From Chloroflexia bacterium (lineage in GTDB: Bacteria; Chloroflexota; Chloroflexia; Thermobaculales; Thermobaculaceae), in NCBI GenBank assembly GCA_030446765.1, contig JAUJMR010000002.1:11816-61858 (forward strand): a stretch of 50,043 nucleotides of DNA. Direction: 5' to 3'. Below, piece after piece: positions 26,101 through 33,229 of this stretch. The notes below the pieces were generated by a model, which did no database searches, was not told where the DNA came from, and was given only the letters and a program-made list of their open reading frames with translations. The translations under genes and the position numbers were made by a program. Positions within the stretch are counted from its first letter, which is position 1, and each line of letters opens with the position of its first letter.

Positions 26101-27475
26101 CCCAGTACGTTCTGTCTACCTCGCGTCGGCCCTGGGTGGCTTGCTCGCAGGAGCGATAGCAACGACGAACCCGTGGGACACACCCGCTTACGCCGGACTG
26201 TTCCTGTTGGCGCTCACGTACTACTGGCTCTGCAGCGGCGAGCAGCGGCTGGGGAAGGCCGCACACATTGCCGGAACCGCAGGACTCTTCGTGCTCGCCG
26301 GTGCTGGCGGCTTCGCACCCTTCTTTCGGGCGTCCAAGAGCTTCTACGGCGAGGTGGGCCGAGTGACGACACCAACCCCCTTGCCGGTGTTCCTCGTACT
26401 GCTTGGACTGTTCCTGTACCTGGTGGCGTGGTACTGCTTCGTCCAAAGCTGGAGATCGAATCTTGGGCGCCTGCTCTTGGGGGGAGCGGCGGTGATAGTG
26501 GTGCTTGCTGCGACGCAGGGACGTGGGGTGTTGGCACTGCTCCTCGCGCTGCTTGGCCTTATGCTGTACACCGGCTGGCGCAACCGGCGCGCGTCCGCCA
26601 CGCTGATCTGGACGGCTCTCGCGGCGGGTGGCCTTCTGCTATGGGCGGGTATCGAGGTTCTCTACCTCCGCGACTTCAATGACGGAGGCCCGGCATACCG
26701 GATGAACACGATCTTCAAGTTTGGTCTCCAGAGTTGGATCCTGCTTGCACTCGGATGTGCCGGGTTGCTGTACCTGACGTACTCGGAAACGCATGGGTTG
26801 CTCCGACGCAGCCTACCGCTCGCTATGGCGTGCGTTCTTCTCGCGAGCTCACTCGTCTACCCTGCGTACGGCAGTGCGGTTCGCCTGCGGCAGCGCTTCC
26901 CCGAGCCACCGCCCGGACGCACGCTCAATGGCGAGGTGTTCCTGCGGACCGCGCAGCTGCCGAACGAGTCGGGACGCCCAGCGAACTATGCGCACGATTA
27001 CGCCGCGATCCAGTGGATGCGAGCGAACATCACCGCCCCACACCCGTTCGTCGAGGCTGCGATCGGCCCGTATCGAGGTAACGGCGGGCGAATCTCCATG
27101 TTCACCGGTCAACCCGCCGTAATGGGCTGGGATAACCACGAGGCGCAGCAGCGCTACCCCGAGCCGGTTGCGCAAAGAAACCGGGATGTCCGAGATCTTT
27201 ACAATTCCCCAGACCCACAGCGCGCGCTGGAGGTGATCTCCCGCTACGGTGTTCGCTATATCTATGTCGGTCCCGTCGAGCGCTTGCACGAGTTCCCAAG
27301 TGAGCCGAGGCCCGAGCGGTACGCGTCCGCGGCGGGACTGGCGAAGTTCGAGCGCATGAGGGGCGAGACTTTGCGCACGGCCTACCAGAACCGTGGGGTA
27401 GTAATCTACGAGGTTCTGCCGTCCTGGCGGTGGCGGCTGCCGCAAGCCGTCGGGCCGAACGCGCTCGATGGCTGA
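23171..27475 (+). CDS. Giant DUF2298/YYY-type membrane protein with an N-terminal glycosyltransferase-39-like half
   Basis: About 1,434 residues with more than twenty hydrophobic helices. The N-terminal half begins with a membrane helix, then the GT39/PMT-like loop GYMAHPDERHIYDV with an acidic pair typical of polyprenyl-phosphate-sugar transferases. The C-terminal half is the DUF2298 (Chlor_Arch_YYY) module: EKPMELAFINGILRST, FSGGYINYYYFGQWLV, INEFPFFTYLYGDLHAHMLA and YRMNTIFKFGLQSW. The tandem of both modules suggests an envelope glycan or lipid-linked sugar transferase, but no member's reaction is known to me. ATG 23171 is preferred over GTG 23147, because a TACAAT box lies 10 bases upstream and the first helix follows soon. 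Confidence 0.88.
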   Translation: MFVQTAKAAATPASRASSAFLLVILLLAAVPRLMGIGWDGGYMAHPDERHIYDVTANRLQWSGPSSALLDAENSSMNPRRSDGAGGHLSYSYGTLLVYGLKGISSAVGVVAGERYAEFGGLYRIGRPLAALADLLTIVCVYLLGARLFSGRAGLLAAALSAATVLQVQYSHFYVAEPIMTLFLTAALLQVVRASQDRNGRAVLYAGVLLGLAVATKPSAAAFVLAAVLLLFIGGYVSLPATGAAGWRKSQRRLFRAGRLAIVAGAVSVATWAVVEPYAVLDTRTYIENVLAESRIQRGITDMPFTRQYIGTVPGWYHLSEYVRWGVGLPLGAAVIAGFLWSAYRVVVLRDWRCALLLGWIAPYTLSILVLEAKWLRYMLPITPALLLLVSAALWTWHAYLWAGRHKHVPWRPLRARLALLAIGSVLGGSVLWTVAWSSIYTRPHNWMQASEWIYENVEPGSTLAQEAWDERLPYALPGEDVETYEYHRVDTYEDLSPDQRLFAIQDTLAAADYIVLPTPRLWATVPKSPWRYAVATRYFDLLFEERLGFRRVAVFQQGPGFGGAWIDDTGADDNVAVYDHPQVQIFKKERELHQWEIDALFADAREAPWEPTRHGTTEKSLMLGPYQDSAVTGMAYFQGAWSRGVTSTVAWLIVLEVLAFMAWLLLRGLLRPLPDAGWVLSRVLGLLLVGWLSWLLASLGVLPSTVWTVWVVLGVLLAMSLVLGFRARVELRADIRAVGSTLAGFEALFLMLFGLGLLLRAANPDLWQPYWGGEKPMELAFINGILRSTELPPYDPWFSGGYINYYYFGQWLVTVLMRLSSVGPQYGFNLAVATVLALTGTLAAGLGYTLAQGLGRAAGVAVGGLSLGLLLLIGNLDGAVQILEPLSRSEARTLLRDGDLVGALSAGWSRLAETLPRLSEQFDFWRSTRLLPEQSFINEFPFFTYLYGDLHAHMLAMPLGLALLSLGVLLVGAHGGFPVRSVYLASALGGLLAGAIATTNPWDTPAYAGLFLLALTYYWLCSGEQRLGKAAHIAGTAGLFVLAGAGGFAPFFRASKSFYGEVGRVTTPTPLPVFLVLLGLFLYLVAWYCFVQSWRSNLGRLLLGGAAVIVVLAATQGRGVLALLLALLGLMLYTGWRNRRASATLIWTALAAGGLLLWAGIEVLYLRDFNDGGPAYRMNTIFKFGLQSWILLALGCAGLLYLTYSETHGLLRRSLPLAMACVLLASSLVYPAYGSAVRLRQRFPEPPPGRTLNGEVFLRTAQLPNESGRPANYAHDYAAIQWMRANITAPHPFVEAAIGPYRGNGGRISMFTGQPAVMGWDNHEAQQRYPEPVAQRNRDVRDLYNSPDPQRALEVISRYGVRYIYVGPVERLHEFPSEPRPERYASAAGLAKFERMRGETLRTAYQNRGVVIYEVLPSWRWRLPQAVGPNALDG

Positions 27476-29906
27476 GGCTATCCGGTGGTGGTTGTGTCTG
27501 GAGGTCCTCGGCCTAGCCGGGCTACCACTCAGCGGTATGATCTTCCGCTGCCTGCCCGATCGAGGCTATTCTCTCTCCAAAGCAGTGGGCTGGTTCGTAG
27601 CGGCATGGGTCGCGTGGGCCGCTGCCTCGATCTCGGTATTGCCCTTCGGTGCAGCCACCGCACGCCTGACGGTGAGCGCGATGGCGCTCGCGAGTATCGC
27701 GCTGCTCGCCTTGCACCGAGGCCGATATACGCGTGCATGGATGGTCTACTTTCGCGAGCGAATCGGCTACATCCTCGCGGTCGAAAGCCTGTTTGCCGCC
27801 GCCTTCTTCGGTTTCGTCGTACTGCGCAGCTACTCGCCGGAGATCATCGATACAGAGAAACCGATGGAGTACATGTATCTCCAGGCGAGTCTCTCTGCGC
27901 ACCGGATGCCCCCTGCGGACCTGTGGCTCTCGGGTCACACCGTAAACTACTACTACTTCGGCTTCTTCGCCCAGGCATACCTCGCGCTGTTGTCCTCCGT
28001 TGCGGCGCCAATAGCGTTTAACCTCGCGCTCGCTGGCACGTTTGCGGTGACGCTCCTCTGCCTAGTCGGCACCGGGTACAACGCCGCCGCCGCGTGCAAC
28101 TTTGGGCAGGCCGGCCGGGTAATGGCAGCGGCGCTTGCACCGGTCCTCGTGCTGTTGCTTGGCAATCCGGAGGGCATACGGCAGAGCTGGACAGCCATGC
28201 GCGAGGGACGCGATGGCGATTTCTTCGGCCTCTTCTTCGGCGCGACGCGGGTGATCGACGATCGCGCGCCCGGAGATACGATCAACGAGTTCCCCGCGTA
28301 TAGCTATCTGCTCGGCGATCTCCATCCGCACGTGCTGGCAATGCCGCTCTTCACGCTCAGCCTTGCCAGTTCGCTTGCCCTCGTCCTGTATCTGGACCGA
28401 CCGCGACGACAGAACCTGACCGGGGCAGCGGCTACTGGCGCGTTGATCGGCTGGCTGTATATGACCAACAGTTGGGACGTACCCGTGATCGCAGTCATTG
28501 CGGCAGGAGGTGTTCTGCTCGTGGGCTCGTACTACAACCTGACGACCCGTGCGCGCGCGACCGTGCCGGTGCTTAGTGTGCTGGCCGTGATGGCGGCCCT
28601 TGCGTGCCTGCCCTTCCTGATCAACTTCGAAGCTCCCGTGGACCGCAATGCGCAGATCCCGCCGTGGGTGGCCGATATCCCGGTGCTGCGCACGCTCGGC
28701 CGGTATGTCGCGCCCGTGTGGTGGGAGCGCACCGATGCCCGGGAGTTTCTGCGTATGTGGGGCATACAGTTCGCGATGACTCTGCTCGTCCTCCTCGCCT
28801 ATGGGCGGCGCATAGTGGTCCGGAAACTGTTGATCGTGCTCATCCTGGCCGTGCCGGCTCTCGTCGCTGTAGTGGTGCTGGATGCACCTGTGTTATTGCT
28901 CGTGCCACTGATCCTGTTTTGTGTCCTCCTCGGCATCGGGGAGGGTTCTCCTGTGGTGCGTTGGGCATTTCTCCTGGCGGCGGCTGGATGGGGGCTTGTG
29001 CTTGTTCCGGAACTGGTGTACCTGCGGGACGTGTTCGAGAACCGAATGAACACGGTCTTCAAGTTCTACTACCAGGCATGGCAGATACTCGGTGTCGCCC
29101 TGGCCGTGCTGCTGACCGCATCCCTGCCCCGACTATCAATCTCCTTTCGGGGTCATCGTACCGCCGCTCCCAGCGTCGTGTTCGTCCTGTGCCTCTTGCT
29201 CGTATCGCTCATCCCGACCGTCGGTGGCGTTCGGGCAAGAGCGGAGGGCGGAATGGACGGTCTGGATGGCACCGCGTTCCTGCGGACGCGGGACGCCGAG
29301 GCATACGCTGCGGCTGCTTGGCTCAGAAGGAACACCGCAGCCAGCGATGTGGTGCTCGAGGCGACGGGCGCGGCGTATAGCTTGTACGCCCGGCTTGCCA
29401 CGTATGCTGGCCGGCCCACCGTTCTCGGCTGGGCGAACCACGAGCGCCAGTGGCACGCCGGTCAACCTGAGTTACTGGCCGAGATCGCCCGGCGCGAGGC
29501 CGACGTGCGCCGCCTGTACGGGCCGATGCCATCCGGGGAGCAGCAGAAGCTTTTCCGCCGATACGATATCAAATACGTGTACTACGGGCAGATGGAGCGA
29601 CAACTCCAGTCCGAGCTCGGAAAGGCGCAGCGGGATCCGTTTGCCGATTTACTGGAGGCGGTGTGGCGTGACGGCGACTCCGTGCTGTATCAAACCTTTA
29701 CCCGGAGACAGCCAACGACGAGCCATAATCCATCTGCGCAGTCAGTGACACGTATTGCACAGCAACACCTACGATTTTTGTTTGGGCCTGCTTCATTCGG
29801 TTCTTGCTCCCTATGGCATGTCCCTGCTTGCCAACGTACAGAGTTAGGAATCGTCGGGATTCCCCGCCGTCACCGACCTGCTGCCTCGTGGCACCTGGTG
29901 TGGTGA
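27468..29906 (+). CDS. Second DUF2298/YYY-type membrane protein
   Basis: A paralogue of the C-terminal half of the previous gene, 812 residues, with about fifteen hydrophobic helices. EKPMEYMYLQASLSA, LSGHTVNYYYFGFFAQAYL, INEFPAYSYLLGDLHPHVLA and NRMNTVFKFYYQAWQI match position for position. ATG 27468 overlaps the upstream stop by eight bases, so the two are coupled and may form a complex. The family-like sequence ends at about VLYQTF (near 29,700). The remaining 69 residues are rich in Ser, His, Cys and Trp and look like translated non-coding DNA, so the original stop may have been lost. Confidence 0.85.
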   Translation: MAEAIRWWLCLEVLGLAGLPLSGMIFRCLPDRGYSLSKAVGWFVAAWVAWAAASISVLPFGAATARLTVSAMALASIALLALHRGRYTRAWMVYFRERIGYILAVESLFAAAFFGFVVLRSYSPEIIDTEKPMEYMYLQASLSAHRMPPADLWLSGHTVNYYYFGFFAQAYLALLSSVAAPIAFNLALAGTFAVTLLCLVGTGYNAAAACNFGQAGRVMAAALAPVLVLLLGNPEGIRQSWTAMREGRDGDFFGLFFGATRVIDDRAPGDTINEFPAYSYLLGDLHPHVLAMPLFTLSLASSLALVLYLDRPRRQNLTGAAATGALIGWLYMTNSWDVPVIAVIAAGGVLLVGSYYNLTTRARATVPVLSVLAVMAALACLPFLINFEAPVDRNAQIPPWVADIPVLRTLGRYVAPVWWERTDAREFLRMWGIQFAMTLLVLLAYGRRIVVRKLLIVLILAVPALVAVVVLDAPVLLLVPLILFCVLLGIGEGSPVVRWAFLLAAAGWGLVLVPELVYLRDVFENRMNTVFKFYYQAWQILGVALAVLLTASLPRLSISFRGHRTAAPSVVFVLCLLLVSLIPTVGGVRARAEGGMDGLDGTAFLRTRDAEAYAAAAWLRRNTAASDVVLEATGAAYSLYARLATYAGRPTVLGWANHERQWHAGQPELLAEIARREADVRRLYGPMPSGEQQKLFRRYDIKYVYYGQMERQLQSELGKAQRDPFADLLEAVWRDGDSVLYQTFTRRQPTTSHNPSAQSVTRIAQQHLRFLFGPASFGSCSLWHVPACQRTELGIVGIPRRHRPAASWHLVW

Positions 29907-29940
29907 ACTCATACGCAATCCGGCTGAAGACTATCGCATG

Positions 29941-30004
29941 TCATCCCGAACGCAGTGAGGGGATCCGTAGCCCGCACCACGGATTCCTCGCCCGCTCGGA
30001 ATGA
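29941..30004. repeat. REP-like imperfect palindrome of the CHPERSEG type
   Basis: The left arm (from TCATCCCGAACGCAGTGAGG) and the right arm (to GAGGAATCCGT-like complement ending CGGAATGA) form a long imperfect hairpin of about 26 bases per arm. One frame reads CHPERSEGIRS, a phrase familiar as a spurious translation of dispersed intergenic repeats. It lies between the convergent DUF2298 and terC genes. Confidence 0.65.
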
Positions 30005-30035
30005 TAGATACCCTATCGTTCATCCGGAGTTGGTA

Positions 30036-31001
30036 TCACTCGGTGGGCGGTGGCCACGCGGGCTGTTGGTGTTGCGGCGCTTGGCTAGCCTTTCGCCGGT
30101 CGCGGATGAGCGACGCGCCGATTCCGATACCGATTAGAGCCACGATCACCAGTAGGGAAAGTACGATTGGAATCTTGTACACATCGGTGAGCACCATCTT
30201 CGCGCCGACGAAGGTTAGCACCGCTGCCAAAGAGAGCTTAAGGTAGTGGAATTTGTCCACCGCGCCCCGGAGCACGAAGTACAGCGACCGCAGCCCGAGG
30301 ATGGCGAAAACGTTCGAGGTGTAGACAATGAATGGATCCGTCGTAACGGCGAAGATCGCCGGTATCGAGTCGATCGCGAAGACGAGATCGGTGCTCTCCA
30401 CCATGACCAGCACTACAAACAGCGGTGTTGCCATCCGGACGCCGTTGCGCCGAACGAAGAAGTGGCTACCCTCGTAGTCGTTGGTGACCGGCAGGAGGCG
30501 GCGTACCATCTTGATGAGCGGATTGCGCTCCGGATGGACTTCCTCGTTCTTACTCGTCGCCATGCGGATGCCGGTGAAAATAAGAAATGCGCCAAAAACG
30601 TAGATGATCCAGTGGAACTGCTTGATCAGCGCCGCGCCGGCGAAAATCATCGTGCCGCGCATTACCAGCGCCCCAAGGATGCCCCAGAAGAGCACCCGGT
30701 GCTGGTAGATTGCGGGCACAGCGAAATAGGAGAATATCAGCACGAATACGAAGATGTTATCCATGCTGAGGGTGTACTCAATGATGTAGCCGGTGAAGTA
30801 CTGGAGAGCCGGCTCCGAACCGCGCAAGAAGTACAGCCCGACCCCGAATATGAGCGCCAAGGTCACCCAGACACTAACCCAGATGCCGGCCTCCTTGGTG
30901 GAGACAACGTGCGCCTTGCGGTTGAAGATGCCGAGGTCAAGTGCCAGCATTGCCAGCACGAAGATATTAAAGCCGATCCAGACCAAGGTAGTAGGGGACA
31001 A
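30036..31001 (-). CDS. terC: TerC-family integral membrane protein (probable Mn exporter)
   Basis: About 321 residues with eight to nine helices. LVWIGFNIFVLAMLALDLG, TGYIIEYTLSMDNIFVFVLI and VMVESTDLVFAIDSIPAIFA are the family's signature helices, with conserved acidic residues within the membrane (Asp in SMDN, Glu and Asp in VESTD) that bind metal. Members such as Alx and MeeF-type TerC proteins export manganese. TTG 31001 is chosen because GCGAGG lies seven bases upstream; ATG 31064 would start inside the riboswitch region and add a non-homologous basic leader. The riboswitch in front supports a manganese role. Confidence 0.9.
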   Translation of the reverse strand: MSPTTLVWIGFNIFVLAMLALDLGIFNRKAHVVSTKEAGIWVSVWVTLALIFGVGLYFLRGSEPALQYFTGYIIEYTLSMDNIFVFVLIFSYFAVPAIYQHRVLFWGILGALVMRGTMIFAGAALIKQFHWIIYVFGAFLIFTGIRMATSKNEEVHPERNPLIKMVRRLLPVTNDYEGSHFFVRRNGVRMATPLFVVLVMVESTDLVFAIDSIPAIFAVTTDPFIVYTSNVFAILGLRSLYFVLRGAVDKFHYLKLSLAAVLTFVGAKMVLTDVYKIPIVLSLLVIVALIGIGIGASLIRDRRKASQAPQHQQPAWPPPTE

Positions 31002-31069
31002 AAGCAAACCTCGCTTTGCAGGTTGGCCATGGGAGGCACTACGGCGAGGACCCACGGCACGCATCGGTA

Positions 31070-31181
31070 CCTTATAGGTCTCGCCATCAGTGCCTAATTA
31101 ATTGGCACCTACCGGTCAACCGAGGGTCGAGAGACCCCGTATTGACGACCGACCAGCCCGTGCGGGTGGCTACTCCCCCAA
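31070..31181 (-). ncRNA. yybP-ykoY (manganese) riboswitch upstream of terC
   Basis: On the minus strand the leader starts GGGGGAGTAGCC (from 31179) and ends CTGATGGCGAGACCTATAAGG (split here: TGATGGCGAGACC, then TATAAGG), the two conserved parts of the yybP-ykoY Mn2+ sensor. Between them are a GGCACC-type arm (GGTGCC AATTAATT AGGCAC) and a hairpin GGGGTCTCTCGACCC. It sits 70 bases before the terC start. A short hairpin with the Shine-Dalgarno in its loop (GCAAA..TTTGC, about 31,005-31,021) suggests translation control, which is inference. Confidence 0.85.
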
Positions 31182-31365
31182 CAATGACATTCTATCTTGC
31201 AACTCTGGTGCCAGCCACTTCACTTCTCCGTATTGCTGGTAGAAGGTGATTAAATCAGCGCTCGTAGATTGCTGCGTCGCGAAAGTACTGTTACCGAAGA
31301 ACGAAATGGCCTTCGGAGACGCGCAGCAGTAATTCAATGGCGGAACTGTGCGGCGGTCCGGATGG

Positions 31366-31371
31366 TATAAT
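31366..31371 (+). promoter_or_regulatory. -10 box of tRNA-Pro/tRNA-Gly
   Basis: TATAAT ends 9 bases before tRNA-Pro(UGG). No good -35 hexamer is seen at the expected distance. Confidence 0.5.
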
Positions 31372-31380
31372 CACGGGGAG

Positions 31381-31452
31381 CGGGGTGTGGCGCAGGGGTA
31401 GCGCGCGCGCTTTGGGAGCGTGAGGTCGGAGGTTCAAATCCTCTCACCCCGA
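31381..31452 (+). tRNA. tRNA-Pro(UGG)
   Basis: The acceptor stem CGGGGTG/CACCCCG and T arm GGAGGTTCAAATCCTC are nearly the same as in tRNA-Pro(CGG). The anticodon stem CGCGC/GCGTG (one G-U) encloses TTTGGGA, giving anticodon UGG. Discriminator A is at 31452; CCA is not encoded. Confidence 0.95.
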
Positions 31453-31458
31453 CCGCGA

Positions 31459-31529
31459 GCGGGTGTGGTGAAATGGTATCATAGGTGCCTTCCAAGCACT
31501 TGGCACGGGTTCGATTCCCGTCACCCGCT
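31459..31529 (+). tRNA. tRNA-Gly(UCC)
   Basis: The acceptor stem GCGGGTG/CACCCGC, T arm ACGGGTTCGATTCCCGT, and anticodon stem GGTGC/GCACT enclose the loop CTTCCAA, giving anticodon UCC. Discriminator U as usual for bacterial tRNA-Gly. It lies six bases after tRNA-Pro and is surely co-transcribed. Confidence 0.95.
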
Positions 31530-31533
31530 CCCT

Positions 31534-31574
31534 GTGCTGGTCGCTTGCTGGATTGTTGAGCGGTCAGCACTTTT
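31534..31574 (+). terminator. Rho-independent terminator after tRNA-Gly
   Basis: GTGCTGGTCGCT (31534-31545) pairs with AGCGGTCAGCAC (31559-31570) over 12 bp including two G-U pairs, followed by TTTTGC. Confidence 0.75.
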
Positions 31575-31842
31575 GCGTCGCCATACTGCCCTTGATAAAC
31601 ACCCCGAATGTTGATACTCTCTTAGTGGCACCCCGATGGAAGCCACCAGCGCCACTGAAGTTTTGAACCAACACTCAAAACTTGGGAGCTGAACTCTTGA
31701 TACCCGCGTAAGCACGAGGGGCCTCTGGTCCGACTAGAGTAACGCTACAGTTTCGAGGTAGGCGCCCACCTGCACAGGCAGGTTCAAAACGAGGCTGTTG
31801 GTTGGCCCCACGGGGTACTACTTTGTCTGGAGCTCCCCACTG
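31575..31842. other. Intergenic region before holA
   Basis: About 270 bases with no convincing gene, RNA or repeat. The in-frame extension of holA back to TTG 31798 has no homologous-looking residues. It presumably holds the holA promoter. Confidence 0.4.
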
Positions 31843-32829
31843 ATGGTGATCACCCTCTGCGGCGACGATAACGCCCGGCTTTCGGCACGGCTTCGCCAGC
31901 TTGTTGCGCAGCACGCACCAGGCGAGCTTGCCACGTTCAATCTCTCCGAGCTCGATGGCGCCGACCTTACCCTCCCTACTCTGCGAGCGGCGTGCGAGGC
32001 GTTCCCGTTCATCGGAGACGAGCGCGTCGTTGTCGTGAAGGGACTGCTCGGCCGTTTCTCCGAAAAGGATGGTGAGAACACACCGGAAAAAGGCGCCGCA
32101 GCATCCTTCGCAAAGGAGCTCAAGGCCTACCTGCCCGAAATTCCCGCTTCAACCGTGCTAATCGTCGTTGAGCGGCGAAAGCTCGGGGCTGGCGTCGTTG
32201 CGAAAGTGCTCCGTGACTCTAGCACCCTGGAGGAGTATAACTTTCCTGATGGGAGAGATCTTCAGGGATATGTCGCAAACCTAGCACAACAACACGGTAC
32301 AAGCGTTGATCGCGGTGCTGCAGCGCTGCTGGCAGAGGCGGTTGGGGGGCAACCCGCGCGACTGCAGACCGAGCTGCAGAAACTGATCGCGTACAAGGCG
32401 GGCGAGGCTCCCATCACTGCGGAGGACGTGCGCTCACTGGTAGACATGCCACTTGAGATTGTCGTCTGGGACTTGACGGACGCCATATACGCCCGACAAT
32501 CTCGAGCGGCGCTGCGAGCCCTGCGTGCTCTCCGGGAACGCGGCCAGCCGACACAGATGGTAATCGGCGCGCTGGCATCTCAGATCCGGAATCTTGTGCT
32601 TGCGGACGACCACCGAGGGAAGGGTCCGGATCAAATGGCCAAGGCAGCGGGTATGAAGCCATACTCCGCACGAAAGGCGTCCACTGCGCTCCGCAATTTC
32701 CAGCCGAAAGAGCCTAGCCGAATACTCAAGGCACTGATGGAGCTCGACTTCCGGTCTAAAACCGGTAAGGCCGAGATGGACTCGGCCCTCGAACTGCTTA
32801 TCGTCAACGCCTGCGAACGGAGATTGTGA
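31843..32829 (+). CDS. holA: DNA polymerase III delta subunit
   Basis: HolA is the clamp-loader subunit that opens the beta clamp. The 328-residue protein shows the family's outline: VITLCGDDNARLSARLRQL, a RVVVVKGLLGRFSE segment, TVLIVVERRKLG, and the central LVDMPLEIVVWDLTDAIYAR (normally around the domain boundary). The C-terminal collar domain has MVIGALASQIRNLVLA and MELDFRSKTGKAEMDSALELLI. ATG 31843 is chosen because the protein normally opens with a short hydrophobic strand leading to G-x-D/E. It is convergent with rpsT, with three bases between stops; this holA-rpsT pairing is common. Confidence 0.88.
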   Translation: MVITLCGDDNARLSARLRQLVAQHAPGELATFNLSELDGADLTLPTLRAACEAFPFIGDERVVVVKGLLGRFSEKDGENTPEKGAAASFAKELKAYLPEIPASTVLIVVERRKLGAGVVAKVLRDSSTLEEYNFPDGRDLQGYVANLAQQHGTSVDRGAAALLAEAVGGQPARLQTELQKLIAYKAGEAPITAEDVRSLVDMPLEIVVWDLTDAIYARQSRAALRALRALRERGQPTQMVIGALASQIRNLVLADDHRGKGPDQMAKAAGMKPYSARKASTALRNFQPKEPSRILKALMELDFRSKTGKAEMDSALELLIVNACERRL

Positions 32830-32832
32830 GGG

Positions 32833-33126
32833 CTACGCGGACGGCGTGGCCTTCGCAAGCGCCCGCATCAAGCGAGCCTTCCGTCGAGCGGCATTGTTGC
32901 GGTGGATGATCCCCTTCGAGGCGGCTGAATCGAGCGCGCTGACCGCAGCCCGAAGCTCCTGCTCTGCTGTCGGCTCACCGGTCGTGATCGTTCGCCGTGC
33001 CCTCGTGACAAGGGTGCGCGCGCGACTCTTCGCCGCCTGATTACGCTCCCTGCGCTGCTCGGAGGTGCGGTGCCGCTTGTCCACCTTGTGCTTGTTCTCG
33101 GTTGTGCGCTGGTGTTGTCTGCTCAT
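32833..33126 (-). CDS. rpsT: 30S ribosomal protein S20
   Basis: A 97-residue basic protein that binds 16S rRNA early in 30S assembly. KRHRTSEQRRERNQAAKSRA and DSAASKGIIHRNNAARRKAR are the hallmark segments. ATG 33126 is chosen over an upstream start at 33174, since the added residues are unlike S20. The -10 box lies only about seven bases before this ATG, so the mRNA is probably leaderless or nearly so. Confidence 0.94.
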   Translation of the reverse strand: MSRQHQRTTENKHKVDKRHRTSEQRRERNQAAKSRARTLVTRARRTITTGEPTAEQELRAAVSALDSAASKGIIHRNNAARRKARLMRALAKATPSA

Positions 33127-33132
33127 ACGGCG

Positions 33133-33162
33133 AGTATAGCAAAGCGCGAGTGGCGGCGGCAA
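33133..33162 (-). promoter_or_regulatory. rpsT promoter
   Basis: On the minus strand TTGCCG (33157-33162) and TATACT (33133-33138) are 18 bases apart. Transcription would begin at or within a few bases of ATG 33126. Confidence 0.65.
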
Positions 33163-33229
33163 CTTGACGCTCACTCCCGCTACACTGTTAACTAGTACAT
33201 GTAACGCGGTGCAGAGTCGAAGGACAGCC

